A stretch of 35,071 nucleotides of DNA from ZC4RG19 sp036279475 (lineage in GTDB: Bacteria; Actinomycetota; Acidimicrobiia; Acidimicrobiales; VFJN01), in assembly GCA_036279475.1 (NCBI GenBank), contig DASUJB010000073.1, forward strand, positions 1 to 35,071, written 5' to 3'. The translations under genes and the position numbers were made by a program. Every line of letters starts with the position of its first letter. Position 1 is the stretch's first letter. Shown piece by piece: positions 14,801 through 22,803 of the stretch. The notes under the pieces are model-generated. The model was not told where the DNA came from. It was given only the letters and a program-made list of their open reading frames with translations, and ran no database searches.

Positions 14801-16167
14801 CGGCCGGTGGCGGCCAGGGCCCGGCGCACGGCGGTGGCCGGGATGTCCACCCACTCCGGCCGGTGCGCCAGCTCGTAGATCACCTCGTACACGGCCTTGT
14901 CGAGCTCGAAGGCCCGCAGGACGTCGGTGACGTCGTCCTCGCTGGCCGGCAGCAGCTCGTCGATCCCCTCGACGTGGCGGTAGCCGGCCAGGTAGGCCTC
15001 CACGGCGCGGGCCTCCCAGGCGTCGGACATGCCCACCAGCTCGGGGTCGACGTCGCGGCCGCGCTCGGCCAGGCCGGTGCGAGCGGCGTACTGGAACGAC
15101 CGCACCATGCCGGCCACGTCGCGCAGCGGCGACGACGTCGCTCGGCGCTCGGCCGGGGGGCGCACGGGCTCGCCCTCGAAGTCGAGGACGAACCACCCGG
15201 CGTCGGACAGCAGGAACTGCCCGAGGTGCAGGTCGCCGTGGATGCGGAGCGACCGGCCGGGATCGTCCACGGTCGCCAGCTCGACGAGCGCCGCCTCCAC
15301 GGCGGCGACGTCGACGACCTCGGAGGCCTCCCGCGGCTCGACGGGGGCGGCCGGGCCCTCGCGCTTGGGCACGCGGGCCAGCTGGGCCCGGAAGCGGGCG
15401 AGCCACGCCGCCGGGTCGGCCTCGGTGGTGCCGTACTCGTCGGCCAGGGCGACGTGGAGGCGGCCGGTGACCTCACCCAGGGTGAACGCCTCGGGGCCGA
15501 AGTCGCCGCCGGCCTCCTCGGGGGCCACGCGGGTGCCCAGCAGGTCGCGCAGCGACGTGTGGGCCAGCTCCCAGGCATCGACCGACCCCAGGAGGTAGCG
15601 GCGAACGACGGCCAGGTCCGTCCGGCCGTGGCGGAGGGTGGCGAGCTGGGGGACGACGTGGGGGAAGCCCCGGGCGCCGAGGCGCTCGGTGATCTCGACG
15701 TCGGGGTTGGGCTCGGCGTGCACCCGGCGGAACAGCTTGAGGATGAGGCGCTCGTCGTAGACGACGGAGGTGTTGGACTGCTCGACGAGCAGGGGGCGGG
15801 CCAGCTCGGCCTCCTCGTCGGGGGCGACCCGGCCGAGGACGGCGAGGGCCAGCGCGGCGTCGACCAGGGCGTCGTACCACACCCACCCGTCGACCTGGCC
15901 GACGGTCACCCGCTGCTTGCCCTGGAGGAACTCGTCCTCCCCGGCGACCGGCCGACCGCCCAGCACGACCTGGTAGGTGGCGGGGGCTCCGTCGGCGTCG
16001 ACCACGTCGAGGAGGAACCACGCCATGGCCGGGTCGCCGTCGCGCACCTCGAAGGGCCGGGCCACCACCGACACGGGCGGCTCGTGGCCCGCGTACCAGC
16101 GTTGCCGGGGTAGGAACTCGCTCAACAGCGGAGCCAGCTTCTCGGCCAGTTCGTCGAGGCGTGGCAC
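14797..16167 (-). CDS. mak: Maltokinase (Mak/Pep2)
   Basis: This enzyme uses ATP to phosphorylate maltose to alpha-maltose-1-phosphate, the GlgE substrate. Its 456 residues have an N-terminal cap (LPRQRWYAGH), then a kinase fold similar to aminoglycoside phosphotransferases: LILKLFRRV with the ATP lysine, RIHGDLHLGQ with catalytic D312, and VLDFEGEPVRP with metal-binding D329. The C-terminal DKAVYEVIYE and HRPEWVDIP segments are Mak-typical. The GTG at 16167 has GGCAGG upstream. It is first in the mak-glgB pair and is divergent from the MmgE/PrpD operon, with an 80-bp gap. It is a free-standing Mak, not the TreS-Mak fusion. Confidence 0.92.
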   Translation of the reverse strand: MPRLDELAEKLAPLLSEFLPRQRWYAGHEPPVSVVARPFEVRDGDPAMAWFLLDVVDADGAPATYQVVLGGRPVAGEDEFLQGKQRVTVGQVDGWVWYDALVDAALALAVLGRVAPDEEAELARPLLVEQSNTSVVYDERLILKLFRRVHAEPNPDVEITERLGARGFPHVVPQLATLRHGRTDLAVVRRYLLGSVDAWELAHTSLRDLLGTRVAPEEAGGDFGPEAFTLGEVTGRLHVALADEYGTTEADPAAWLARFRAQLARVPKREGPAAPVEPREASEVVDVAAVEAALVELATVDDPGRSLRIHGDLHLGQFLLSDAGWFVLDFEGEPVRPPAERRATSSPLRDVAGMVRSFQYAARTGLAERGRDVDPELVGMSDAWEARAVEAYLAGYRHVEGIDELLPASEDDVTDVLRAFELDKAVYEVIYELAHRPEWVDIPATAVRRALAATGR

Positions 16168-16246
16168 GCTACCTGCCTATCACCTCGGGAGGGGACCGGC
16201 GGACCGCCGCGCACGCGGCACGTCGGCAAGGCTACGCTCGCCGGAG

Positions 16247-17590
16247 ATGGAACGGGGGGAGTCCGTTGCCGGGCGCTTGGCGTCCGTGTGGGCGTGCCGG
16301 GACGCCGGCGACGTCCCGGCCGACGCCGCCGAGGTGGCCCGGCACTGCGTGCTCGACTGGCTCGGCTGCGCCGTCGCCGGCGCCCGCCAGCCGCTCGCCG
16401 CCATCGTGGCCGCCACCGTCGCCGGCGAGGGGCCGGGCGACGCCACCCTGCTCGCGGGGGGCTCGGCACCGGCGCGCACCGCAGCGCTGGCCAACGGGGC
16501 CGCCGGGCACGCCCTCGACCACGACGACACCCACCTCCTCCTGGCCGGGCACCCCACGGCGCCGGTGCTCCCGGCGGCGCTGGCCGTGGCCGAGGAGGCG
16601 GGCGCCACGGGCGAGGCCCTGCTCACCGCCCTGGTCGTGGGGGTGGAGGTCGAGTGCCGCGTGGGCGCCGTCCTCAACCCCGAGCACTACGCCGCCGGCT
16701 GGCACGCCACCGGGACGATCGGCACCATCGGCGCGGCGGCCGCCGTGGCCCACCTGCTCGGGCTGCCCCCCGAGCCCTTCACGGCCGCCCTGTCCCTGGC
16801 TGCCACCCAGGCGTCCGGCCTCAAGGCCAGCTTCGGGACCATGGCCAAGCCCCTCCACGCCGGGGTCGCCGCCGCCGGCGGGGTGCTCGCCGCCCGGCTG
16901 GCCGCCCGGGGCTTCACCGCCGAGCCCACCGTGCTCGAGGCCCCCCAGGGCCTGGCCCGGGCGGCGGGCGGGGCCGACCTGGACCAGGACCGGCTGGACC
17001 GGCTCGACCGGCTGGACGGGCGCTGGGTCGTCCGGGACACGCTCTTCAAGCACCACGCCGCCTGCTACCTCACCCATGCCGCCATCGAGGCCGGCCGGCG
17101 GCTGGCCGGGCAGGTGGGCGCCGGGGACGTGGCCGCCGTCGAGGTGCACGTCGCCCCGTCGTCGCTCGACGTGTGCGCCATCCCCGAGCCGGCGAGCGGC
17201 CTGGAGCTGAAGTTCAGCCTGCGGGCCACCACGGCCCTGGCCCTGCTGGGCGAGGACACCACCGACCCCGCCACCTACGACGACGGCCGCGCCCGGGATC
17301 CCCGGCTGGTGGCCCTGCGCGACCGGGTGACGGTGGTGCCCGATCCCGACCGGTCGCCCACGTGCACCAAGGTCGTGGTGCACACCATCGGCGGCGACCG
17401 CCTCGAGGCCGAGGACGACACCAGCCGGCCGGCGACCGACCTGGCCGCCCAGCTCGCCGGCCTGGAGGCCAAGCACCGTGCCCTGGTGGGGCCGGTCCTG
17501 GGCACGGCCCGGGCCGACGAGCTGGTCGCCACCGTGGCCGGCCTGCCGTCGCTGCCCTCCGCCCGCTCGTTGACGGCGGGGCTGGGTTGA
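16247..17590 (+). CDS. MmgE/PrpD-family protein (first gene of the C5-acid operon)
   Basis: 447 residues covering the whole MmgE/PrpD fold, whose known members include 2-methylcitrate dehydratase and cis-aconitate decarboxylase. Visible family motifs are LDHDDTH (D91-H96) followed by AGHPTAPVLPA, GWHATGTIGTIGAAAA, FGTMAKPLHAG (K201) and FKHHAACYLTHAAIE (K268). From memory, cis-aconitate decarboxylases have a His five residues after the second Lys; here that position is Cys, so an ordinary dehydratase, isomerase or unknown role is more likely. A micro-repeat (16988-17020) encodes LDRLDRLDRLDG. The ATG at 16247 follows CGGAG closely, and a possible -10 (TACGCT, 16233-16238) implies a very short leader. 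The stop overlaps the next start by 4 nt. Confidence 0.88.
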   Translation: MERGESVAGRLASVWACRDAGDVPADAAEVARHCVLDWLGCAVAGARQPLAAIVAATVAGEGPGDATLLAGGSAPARTAALANGAAGHALDHDDTHLLLAGHPTAPVLPAALAVAEEAGATGEALLTALVVGVEVECRVGAVLNPEHYAAGWHATGTIGTIGAAAAVAHLLGLPPEPFTAALSLAATQASGLKASFGTMAKPLHAGVAAAGGVLAARLAARGFTAEPTVLEAPQGLARAAGGADLDQDRLDRLDRLDGRWVVRDTLFKHHAACYLTHAAIEAGRRLAGQVGAGDVAAVEVHVAPSSLDVCAIPEPASGLELKFSLRATTALALLGEDTTDPATYDDGRARDPRLVALRDRVTVVPDPDRSPTCTKVVVHTIGGDRLEAEDDTSRPATDLAAQLAGLEAKHRALVGPVLGTARADELVATVAGLPSLPSARSLTAGLG

Positions 17591-18069
17591 GCGCGCCCGA
17601 CCCCGCCTCCTTCCCGGTGCGGGCCCGGGGCCACCACCTGGAGGACTTCACGCCCGGGCGGCGGTTCGACCACCACTGGGGGCGCACGATCACTGCCGGC
17701 GACAACGCCCTGTTCACCACCGTGACCCACGCCTACAACCCCCTGTACCTCGACGCCGAGCACGCCCGCCGGGCCGGCCACCCCGACGTGGTCGTCAACC
17801 CCATGCTGGTGCTGTGCACCGTGGTGGGCCTGAGCGTGGAGGACCTCAGCGAGGCCGGCGGCCCCTTCCTGGGGATCGACGACCTCACCTTCCACCGCCC
17901 GGTGCACCCGGGGGACACGATCCGGGCGGCCAGCACGGTGGTGGAGGCCCGGCCGTCGCGCTCGCACCCGGGCTCGGGCGTGGTCACCTGGCACACCGAG
18001 GGGCGCGACCAGCACGGCGCCCTCGTGGTGGACTACCGGCGCACCAACCTGGTGGCCGGGCGGCGGTGA
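17587..18069 (+). CDS. MaoC-like hydratase subunit 1 (active-site residues replaced)
   Basis: 160-residue hotdog-fold protein of the MaoC/mesaconyl-CoA hydratase type: GRTITAGDNALFTTVTH, NPLYLDAEHARR, then FLGIDDLTFHRPVHPGDTI and a SRSHPGSGVVTW strand. In classical R-hydratases the motif is D-x-N-P-L-H; here it reads AYNPLY (A49 to Y54), so the Asp and the His are both missing. It probably acts with the other MaoC protein of the operon (19277-19732), which keeps the His. The start is TTG at 17587, overlapping the MmgE/PrpD stop (TTGA). The stop overlaps the acyl-CoA dehydrogenase GTG. Confidence 0.85.
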   Translation: MSAPDPASFPVRARGHHLEDFTPGRRFDHHWGRTITAGDNALFTTVTHAYNPLYLDAEHARRAGHPDVVVNPMLVLCTVVGLSVEDLSEAGGPFLGIDDLTFHRPVHPGDTIRAASTVVEARPSRSHPGSGVVTWHTEGRDQHGALVVDYRRTNLVAGRR

Positions 18070-19280
18070 CCGTGGACCGCTACCTCACCCCCGAGCGCCT
18101 GGCGCTGCGGGACGAGGCCCGCCGGTTCGCCATGGACGAGGTGCTGCCCCTGGCCGACGAGCTCGACCCCCGGCACGAGGACATCCCCCGCTGGTTCCTC
18201 GACCGCATCGGCGAGCAGGGCTACTTCGGCATCACCGTGCCCCGCGAGGCCGGCGGCATGGGCCTCGGCGTGTTCGAGTACTGCCTGGTCGCCGAGGAGC
18301 TGGCCCGGGCGTGGATGAGCGTGGCCAGCATCATCGCCCGTGCCCAGGGCATGGGCACCCAGGTCGGCGACCCGGAGCGGCAGCGGGAGCTGCTCGCCCG
18401 CAGCGCCCGGGGCCAGTGGATCGGCGCCGCCGCCCTGAGCGAGCCGGGCGCCGGCTCCGACCTGGCCAACGTCCAGTGCCGGGCCGAGCGCGACGGGGAC
18501 GGCTGGGTGGTCACCGGCGAGAAGCGCTGGTGCGGCAACGCCCTGGCCGCCGACTTCATCAACCTGCTGGCCCGGGTCCGCGACCCCGCCCCGGGGGAGC
18601 CCCGGGCCGTGGGGCTGGCCACCTTCGTCGTGGAGAAGGAGCGGGGCGCCTTCCCGCCGGGCCTCACCGGCGAGCCGATCGACAAGATCGGCTACTTCGG
18701 GATGACCACGTGGAACCTGCGCTTCGACGGCCTGCGGGTGCCCGACTCCCACCGCGTGGGCGGTGGCCGGCCGGCGGGAGCCACGGGCGGGGCCGCGGGG
18801 GCCGGGGACGACGCCAAGGCCACGTTCCGGGCCACCCAGGCGGGGCTCAACGTCGCCCGGGTGCACACGGCGGCCCGCGCCGTCGGCCTGGCCCGGGGGG
18901 CGCTCGAGGACTCGCTTGCCTACGCCCGGCAGCGGGTCCAGTTCGAGCGGCCCATCGCCTCGTTCCAGGCCATCCGGTTCAAGGTCGCCGACATGGCCAC
19001 GGGCGTCGAGGCCGGGCGGGCCCTCTACCACCAGGTGGCCCAGGCCATGGACGACGGCGAGCCGGTGGAGCGGGAGGCGGCCATGGCCAAGCTGCTCGCC
19101 AGCGAGATGGCCGTCCGGGTCACCGGCGAGGCCATGCAGATCCACGGCGGCAACGGGTACACCACCGAGCGGCGGGTCGAGCGCTACTGGCGCGACGCCC
19201 GCCTCACCACCATCTTCGAGGGCACCTCGGAGATCCAGCGCCGGACGATCTCGGACCGGCTGCTGGGGCGGGCGACGTGA
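18066..19280 (+). CDS. Acyl-CoA dehydrogenase
   Basis: This FAD enzyme introduces an alpha-beta double bond into an acyl-CoA. Its 404 residues have the normal domain order: an N-terminal helical domain, ALSEPGAGSDLAN (FAD loop), the middle beta domain with DKIGYFGMTTWNLRF, and a C-terminal helical domain with RQRVQFERPIASFQAI, QIHGGNGYT and IFEGTSEIQRR, where E385 is at the usual catalytic-base position. In this operon the substrate is probably a C5 or branched acyl-CoA such as methylsuccinyl-CoA (inference). It is shorter than dedicated methylsuccinyl-CoA dehydrogenases of the ethylmalonyl-CoA pathway. GTG start in a 4-nt overlap; the MaoC genes flank it on both sides. Confidence 0.93.
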   Translation: MTVDRYLTPERLALRDEARRFAMDEVLPLADELDPRHEDIPRWFLDRIGEQGYFGITVPREAGGMGLGVFEYCLVAEELARAWMSVASIIARAQGMGTQVGDPERQRELLARSARGQWIGAAALSEPGAGSDLANVQCRAERDGDGWVVTGEKRWCGNALAADFINLLARVRDPAPGEPRAVGLATFVVEKERGAFPPGLTGEPIDKIGYFGMTTWNLRFDGLRVPDSHRVGGGRPAGATGGAAGAGDDAKATFRATQAGLNVARVHTAARAVGLARGALEDSLAYARQRVQFERPIASFQAIRFKVADMATGVEAGRALYHQVAQAMDDGEPVEREAAMAKLLASEMAVRVTGEAMQIHGGNGYTTERRVERYWRDARLTTIFEGTSEIQRRTISDRLLGRAT

Positions 19281-19732
19281 CCTGGCTCGAGGACTTCCGG
19301 GTGGGCGACCGCTGGCGGCACTGCCGGGGCACGACCGTGGGCGAGGTGGAGGGCCAGCTGCTCACCAAGCTGGTGCTGAACACGGCCCAGGCCCACTTCA
19401 ACGACCACGCCATGGCCGGGTCGCCCCTGGGCGAGGGCCGGCTGGTGTTCGGCCTGGTCACCGGGTCCATCGTCGTGGGCCTGGCCACGCAGGACACGGC
19501 CGAGCACGCCGTCGCCGAGGTCGGGCTCACCGGGGTGCGCTTCACCGCCCCCGTCCACCTGGGCGACACCCTGTACGCGCTGACGGAGGTGCTGTCGGTG
19601 GACGCGACGACCCGCCCCGACGCCGGCCTGGTCCGGTTCCGGCACTGGGGGATCAACCAGCGGGACGAGGTGGTCTTCGAGGGCGAGCGCAGCGTCCTCG
19701 TCGAGAAGCGGCACCCGGGGGAGCCGGCGTGA
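19277..19732 (+). CDS. MaoC-like hydratase subunit 2 (keeps the catalytic His)
   Basis: 151-residue hotdog protein with WLEDFRVGDRWRHCRGTTV, LLTKLVLNTAQAHFND, then GVRFTAPVHLGDTL and the GLVRFRHWGINQ strand. The NTAQAH stretch (N35 to H40) matches, as I recall it, the N-x-x-Q-x-H form seen in mesaconyl- and itaconyl-CoA hydratases, where the classical Asp is Asn and the His is kept. It is therefore the better candidate for catalysis of the two MaoC proteins. It could hydrate itaconyl-CoA or mesaconyl-CoA to citramalyl-CoA (inference from context). GTG start overlaps the dehydrogenase stop, and its own TGA overlaps the CoA-transferase GTG. Confidence 0.85.
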   Translation: MTWLEDFRVGDRWRHCRGTTVGEVEGQLLTKLVLNTAQAHFNDHAMAGSPLGEGRLVFGLVTGSIVVGLATQDTAEHAVAEVGLTGVRFTAPVHLGDTLYALTEVLSVDATTRPDAGLVRFRHWGINQRDEVVFEGERSVLVEKRHPGEPA

Positions 19733-20907
19733 GCGGACCCACGGGCCCACTGGTGGGCGTGCGGGTCCTCGACCTCACCCAGGCGCTGGCCGGGCCGTTC
19801 TGCACGATGCTCCTGGCCGACCTGGGGGCCGACGTCGTCAAGGTGGAGCCGCCCAGCGGCGACATGACCCGCTTCGGCGGGCCGTTCACCCGCGAGGACA
19901 CCGAGCGGGCCTACGGCGGGTACTTCGCCAGCATCAACCGCAACAAGCGCAGCATCGTGCTCGACCTCAAGCGGGACGAGGACCGCGAGACCCTCCTCCG
20001 CCTGGCCGAGGGGGCCGACGCCGTGGTGGAGAACGCCCGCCACGGGGTGATGGACCGGCTCGGCGTCGGCTACGAGGCCCTCCACGCCCGCAACCCCCGG
20101 CTGGTGTACGGGGCCATCCGGGGCTTCGGCGACCCCCGCACCGGCGAGAGCCCCTACGTCGACTGGCCCGCCTACGACGTCGTGGCCCAGGCGATGGGGG
20201 GCCTGGTGGGCATCACCGGCACCGAGGACGGCCAGACGTTCCGCTGCGGGCCCAGCGCCGGGGACATCTACCCGGCCACTCTGGCCGCCCTGGGCATCAC
20301 CGCGGCCGTGCACCACGCGGGGCGCACCGGCGAGGGCCAGTTCCTGGACGTGGCCATGTACGACGCCATCCTGCTGCTGTGCGAGGCCATCGTGTACCGC
20401 TACTCCTACACGGGGCAGGTGTCGCGCCCCACGGGCAACGGCCACCCCGTGCTCGTGCCCTTCGACCTGTTCCCCACGGCCGACGGCGCCTGCGCGGTGG
20501 CAGCGCCCACCGAGCGCCACTGGCCGGCTCTGTGCGCGGCCATCGGGCGCCTCGACCTGGCCGAGGACCCCCGGGTCCGCACCAACCGCGAGCGGGTGGC
20601 CAACGCCCCCCTGGTGCGCGAGGCGGTGTCGGCGTGGACCTGCCAGCGGACCACCGCCGAGGTGGTGGCGGCCCTGGCGGGCACGGTGCCCATCGGCCCG
20701 GTGCAGAGCGCGGCCGACATCTTCGAGGACCCCCACGCCGCCGCCCGGGGCATGCTGGTCGAGGTCGACCAGCCCGACGGCTCCCGGCCCGTGGTCCTGG
20801 CCGGGCCGCCCATCAAGCTCACGGCCACCCCGGCGACCGTCTACCGTCGCCCGCCCCGCCTGGGCGAGCACACGGCCGAGGTCCTGGCCGAGGCGGGGCT
20901 GGCGTGA
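19729..20907 (+). CDS. CaiB/BaiF family III CoA-transferase
   Basis: A 392-residue class-III CoA-transferase, which moves CoA between carboxylic acids through an aspartyl-CoA anhydride. Family marks are VRVLDLTQALAGPFCTMLLA, LGADVVKVEPP, NRNKRSIVLDLK, then AGDIYPATLAALGI with the catalytic Asp D179, and GEGQFLDVAMYDAI. Context suggests activation of a C5 dicarboxylate such as itaconate or mesaconate from succinyl-CoA or another donor. The acid substrate cannot be read from sequence. GTG start at 19729 in a GTGA overlap; it is followed without a gap by the lyase gene. Confidence 0.92.
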   Translation: MSGPTGPLVGVRVLDLTQALAGPFCTMLLADLGADVVKVEPPSGDMTRFGGPFTREDTERAYGGYFASINRNKRSIVLDLKRDEDRETLLRLAEGADAVVENARHGVMDRLGVGYEALHARNPRLVYGAIRGFGDPRTGESPYVDWPAYDVVAQAMGGLVGITGTEDGQTFRCGPSAGDIYPATLAALGITAAVHHAGRTGEGQFLDVAMYDAILLLCEAIVYRYSYTGQVSRPTGNGHPVLVPFDLFPTADGACAVAAPTERHWPALCAAIGRLDLAEDPRVRTNRERVANAPLVREAVSAWTCQRTTAEVVAALAGTVPIGPVQSAADIFEDPHAAARGMLVEVDQPDGSRPVVLAGPPIKLTATPATVYRRPPRLGEHTAEVLAEAGLA

Positions 20908-21848
20908 GCGGGCCGCCCTCGCGCCTGCGGCGCTCGGAGCTGTCCACGCCCGGGACCAGCGCCAGGATGCTGGCCAAGGCGGCGACCAGCGACGCCGACC
21001 TGGTCTTCTGCGACCTGGAGGACGCCGTCGCCCCGGCCGAGAAGCCGGGGGCCCGGCCGGTGGTGACCGCCGCCCTCCGCGAGCTCGACTGGGGGGCCAA
21101 GACCGTGGCCGTGCGGGTCAACGGCGTGCACACGGAGTGGTGCACCGACGACGTGGTGGAGGTCGTCACCGGCGGCTCCCCGCGGCTCGACGTGCTGATC
21201 GTCCCCAAGGTCAAGGCGCCCCGCGACGTGTGGTTCGTGGAGACGCTGCTCGACCAGCTCGAGGCGAAGCTCCACCTCGACCGGCGCATCGGCATCGAGG
21301 TGCTGATCGAGGAGACCGAGGCCCTGGCCCGGGTGGAGGAGATCGCCGCCTGCTCGCCGCGGCTGGAGGCGCTCATCCTGGGCGTCGGCGACCTCTCCGC
21401 CAGCCAGGGCATCCGCGTGGGCCACATCGGCGAGGCCGCCGACCGGTACCCCGGCGACATGTGGCACTACGCCCGCAACCGCATGGTGGTGGCCGCCCGG
21501 GCCAACGGCCTCGACGCCGTCGACGGCCCGTTCGCCGGGCTCGGCGACTCCGACGGCTACCGGCGCGAGGCGGGGTGGGCGGCCACGCTGGGGTGCGTGG
21601 GGAAGTGGGCCATCCACCCTGCCCAGGTCCCCCTGGCCAACGAGGTGTTCGCCCCCACCGCCGCCGAGGTGGAGCGGGCCCGCGCCGCGGTCGACGCCGT
21701 GCGGGAGGCGGAGGCCGCCGGCCTCGGCGCCGCCCGGCTGGGGGGGATGATGATCGACGCGGCCACGGCCCGGGTGTTCCAGGCGACGCTGGACCGGGCG
21801 GCGCTGGTGGCCTCGCGGTCGACCGAGGGGGAGCCGCCGGGGGCCTGA
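20904..21848 (+). CDS. HpcH/HpaI-type CoA lyase (CitE-like; citramalyl-/malyl-CoA lyase family)
   Basis: 314-residue TIM-barrel lyase of the CitE/Mcl/Ccl/CLYBL group, which splits beta-hydroxyacyl-CoAs by a retro-Claisen reaction with Mg2+. Seen: RRSELSTPGTSARMLAKA (N-terminal arginine motif), DLEDAVAP, VAVRVNGVHTEW, GIEVLIEETEAL with the metal-ligand Glu, ILGVGDLSAS, and KWAIHPAQVPLANEVF near the C-terminus. In an itaconate-type pathway it would cleave (S)-citramalyl-CoA to acetyl-CoA and pyruvate; malyl-CoA or methylmalyl-CoA are alternatives. Last gene of the six-gene operon, joined to the CoA-transferase by a GTGA overlap. It converges on the MBL gene with only 17 bp between stops and no obvious terminator. 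Confidence 0.92.
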   Translation: MSGPPSRLRRSELSTPGTSARMLAKAATSDADLVFCDLEDAVAPAEKPGARPVVTAALRELDWGAKTVAVRVNGVHTEWCTDDVVEVVTGGSPRLDVLIVPKVKAPRDVWFVETLLDQLEAKLHLDRRIGIEVLIEETEALARVEEIAACSPRLEALILGVGDLSASQGIRVGHIGEAADRYPGDMWHYARNRMVVAARANGLDAVDGPFAGLGDSDGYRREAGWAATLGCVGKWAIHPAQVPLANEVFAPTAAEVERARAAVDAVREAEAAGLGAARLGGMMIDAATARVFQATLDRAALVASRSTEGEPPGA

Positions 21849-21865
21849 CGGGCCGGCACCCGGGC

Positions 21866-22723
21866 TCAGGGCGCCTCGGCGAGCACGACGCCGCCGTCAC
21901 GCCGGAGGTAGCCGGCGGTGGGCGAGAAGTGGGTGCCGAGCACCAGCGTGCCCGTGTCGGCGTAGCGGTCCACGAAGTCCTGCCGGGTGCGGGCGGCGAG
22001 GACCGGGTCGGTGTCGGCGAACGACGAGCGGGTGGGCACGGCGAGCTGGAAGGGGTGGTGCGCCATGTCACCGGTGATGACCGCCGACGCCCCACCGGAG
22101 GCGACCACCACGCTGGCGTGGCCGGGCGTGTGCCCGGGCGTGGGCTCGAGCCGCACCTCCGGGCAGACCACGTGGTCGGGCGGCACCAGGTCGGCCAGGC
22201 CGGCCTCCATCACCGGCCGCACCGAGTCGGCGAAGGCGGCGGCGTGCATCTCCTCGTCCTGCCGGGCCCAGTGCTCGACGTCACGGTCGACGAACAGGTA
22301 GCGGGCGTGGGGGAAGGTGGGCTCCCACCGGCCGTCGACCAGGGTGGTGTTCCACCCGACGTGGTCCACGTGGAGGTGGGTGCAGACGACGGTGTCGACC
22401 TCCTCGGGCGGGAAGCCGGCATCCCCCAGCCGGCCGAGGTAGGGGGTGTCGAGGTCCCCGAACATCGACGCCGTGAGCCCGGTGCGGGGCTTGCCGTTGC
22501 CGCACCCGGTGTCGACGAGGATGCGGCGGTCCCCGACGGCGAGGGCGAAGGTGTGGAAGCTGAGCGGCATGGTGGCGCCCTCGCCCAGGAAGCGCTCGGC
22601 CACCCACGGGTGCCGGTCGAGCTCGTCGGCGTCGAAGTCGAGGACGAACATGCCCAGCGGCACGCCGTCGACCACCATCTCCTCGACGCGGGTCACCTCC
22701 ACGGCCCCGATCCCCCACCGCAC
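21866..22723 (-). CDS. MBL-fold metallo-hydrolase (quorum-quenching-lactonase-like)
   Basis: 285-residue metallo-beta-lactamase-fold enzyme. The THLHVDHVGWN motif (HxHxDH) binds the two metals; PTPGHTPGH supplies the next His, ITGDMAHHPFQL the bridging Asp, and GTHFSPTAG the last His. The arrangement resembles lactonase/AttM-like and AidC-like proteins, which open lactone rings, but the group is broad and the substrate is unknown. The GTG at 22723 is preceded by TAGGGT on the minus strand (22730-22735), close enough that the mRNA may be leaderless. It lies between the C5-acid operon and a divergent acyl-CoA synthetase. Confidence 0.88.
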   Translation of the reverse strand: MRWGIGAVEVTRVEEMVVDGVPLGMFVLDFDADELDRHPWVAERFLGEGATMPLSFHTFALAVGDRRILVDTGCGNGKPRTGLTASMFGDLDTPYLGRLGDAGFPPEEVDTVVCTHLHVDHVGWNTTLVDGRWEPTFPHARYLFVDRDVEHWARQDEEMHAAAFADSVRPVMEAGLADLVPPDHVVCPEVRLEPTPGHTPGHASVVVASGGASAVITGDMAHHPFQLAVPTRSSFADTDPVLAARTRQDFVDRYADTGTLVLGTHFSPTAGYLRRDGGVVLAEAP

Positions 22724-22729
22724 GCCCGT

Positions 22730-22735
22730 ACCCTA
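22730..22735 (-). promoter_or_regulatory. Candidate -10 box for the MBL gene (leaderless arrangement)
   Basis: TAGGGT on the minus strand ends 6 nt before the GTG start at 22723, so transcription would begin at or next to the start codon. The same hexamer occurs at the bS22 promoter. No convincing -35 box is seen. Confidence 0.35.
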
Positions 22736-22803
22736 CGTCGGCGCGGCAGCGCCCTGTGCGACATACTTCGTCGGCGCCCTGTGGGGGGACGGGAGGACGG
22801 GGG

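Noticed and set aside
16988..17020. The 9-bp repeats encoding LDRLDRLDRLDG as a regulatory repeat
   Set aside because: It is short, in frame, inside the coding sequence, and consistent with simple codon-level slippage in a loop.
16247..17590. Calling the MmgE/PrpD protein a cis-aconitate decarboxylase that makes itaconate
   Set aside because: The context is tempting, but the residue five positions after K268 is Cys where, as I recall, the decarboxylases have His; the family is too broad for this call by eye.
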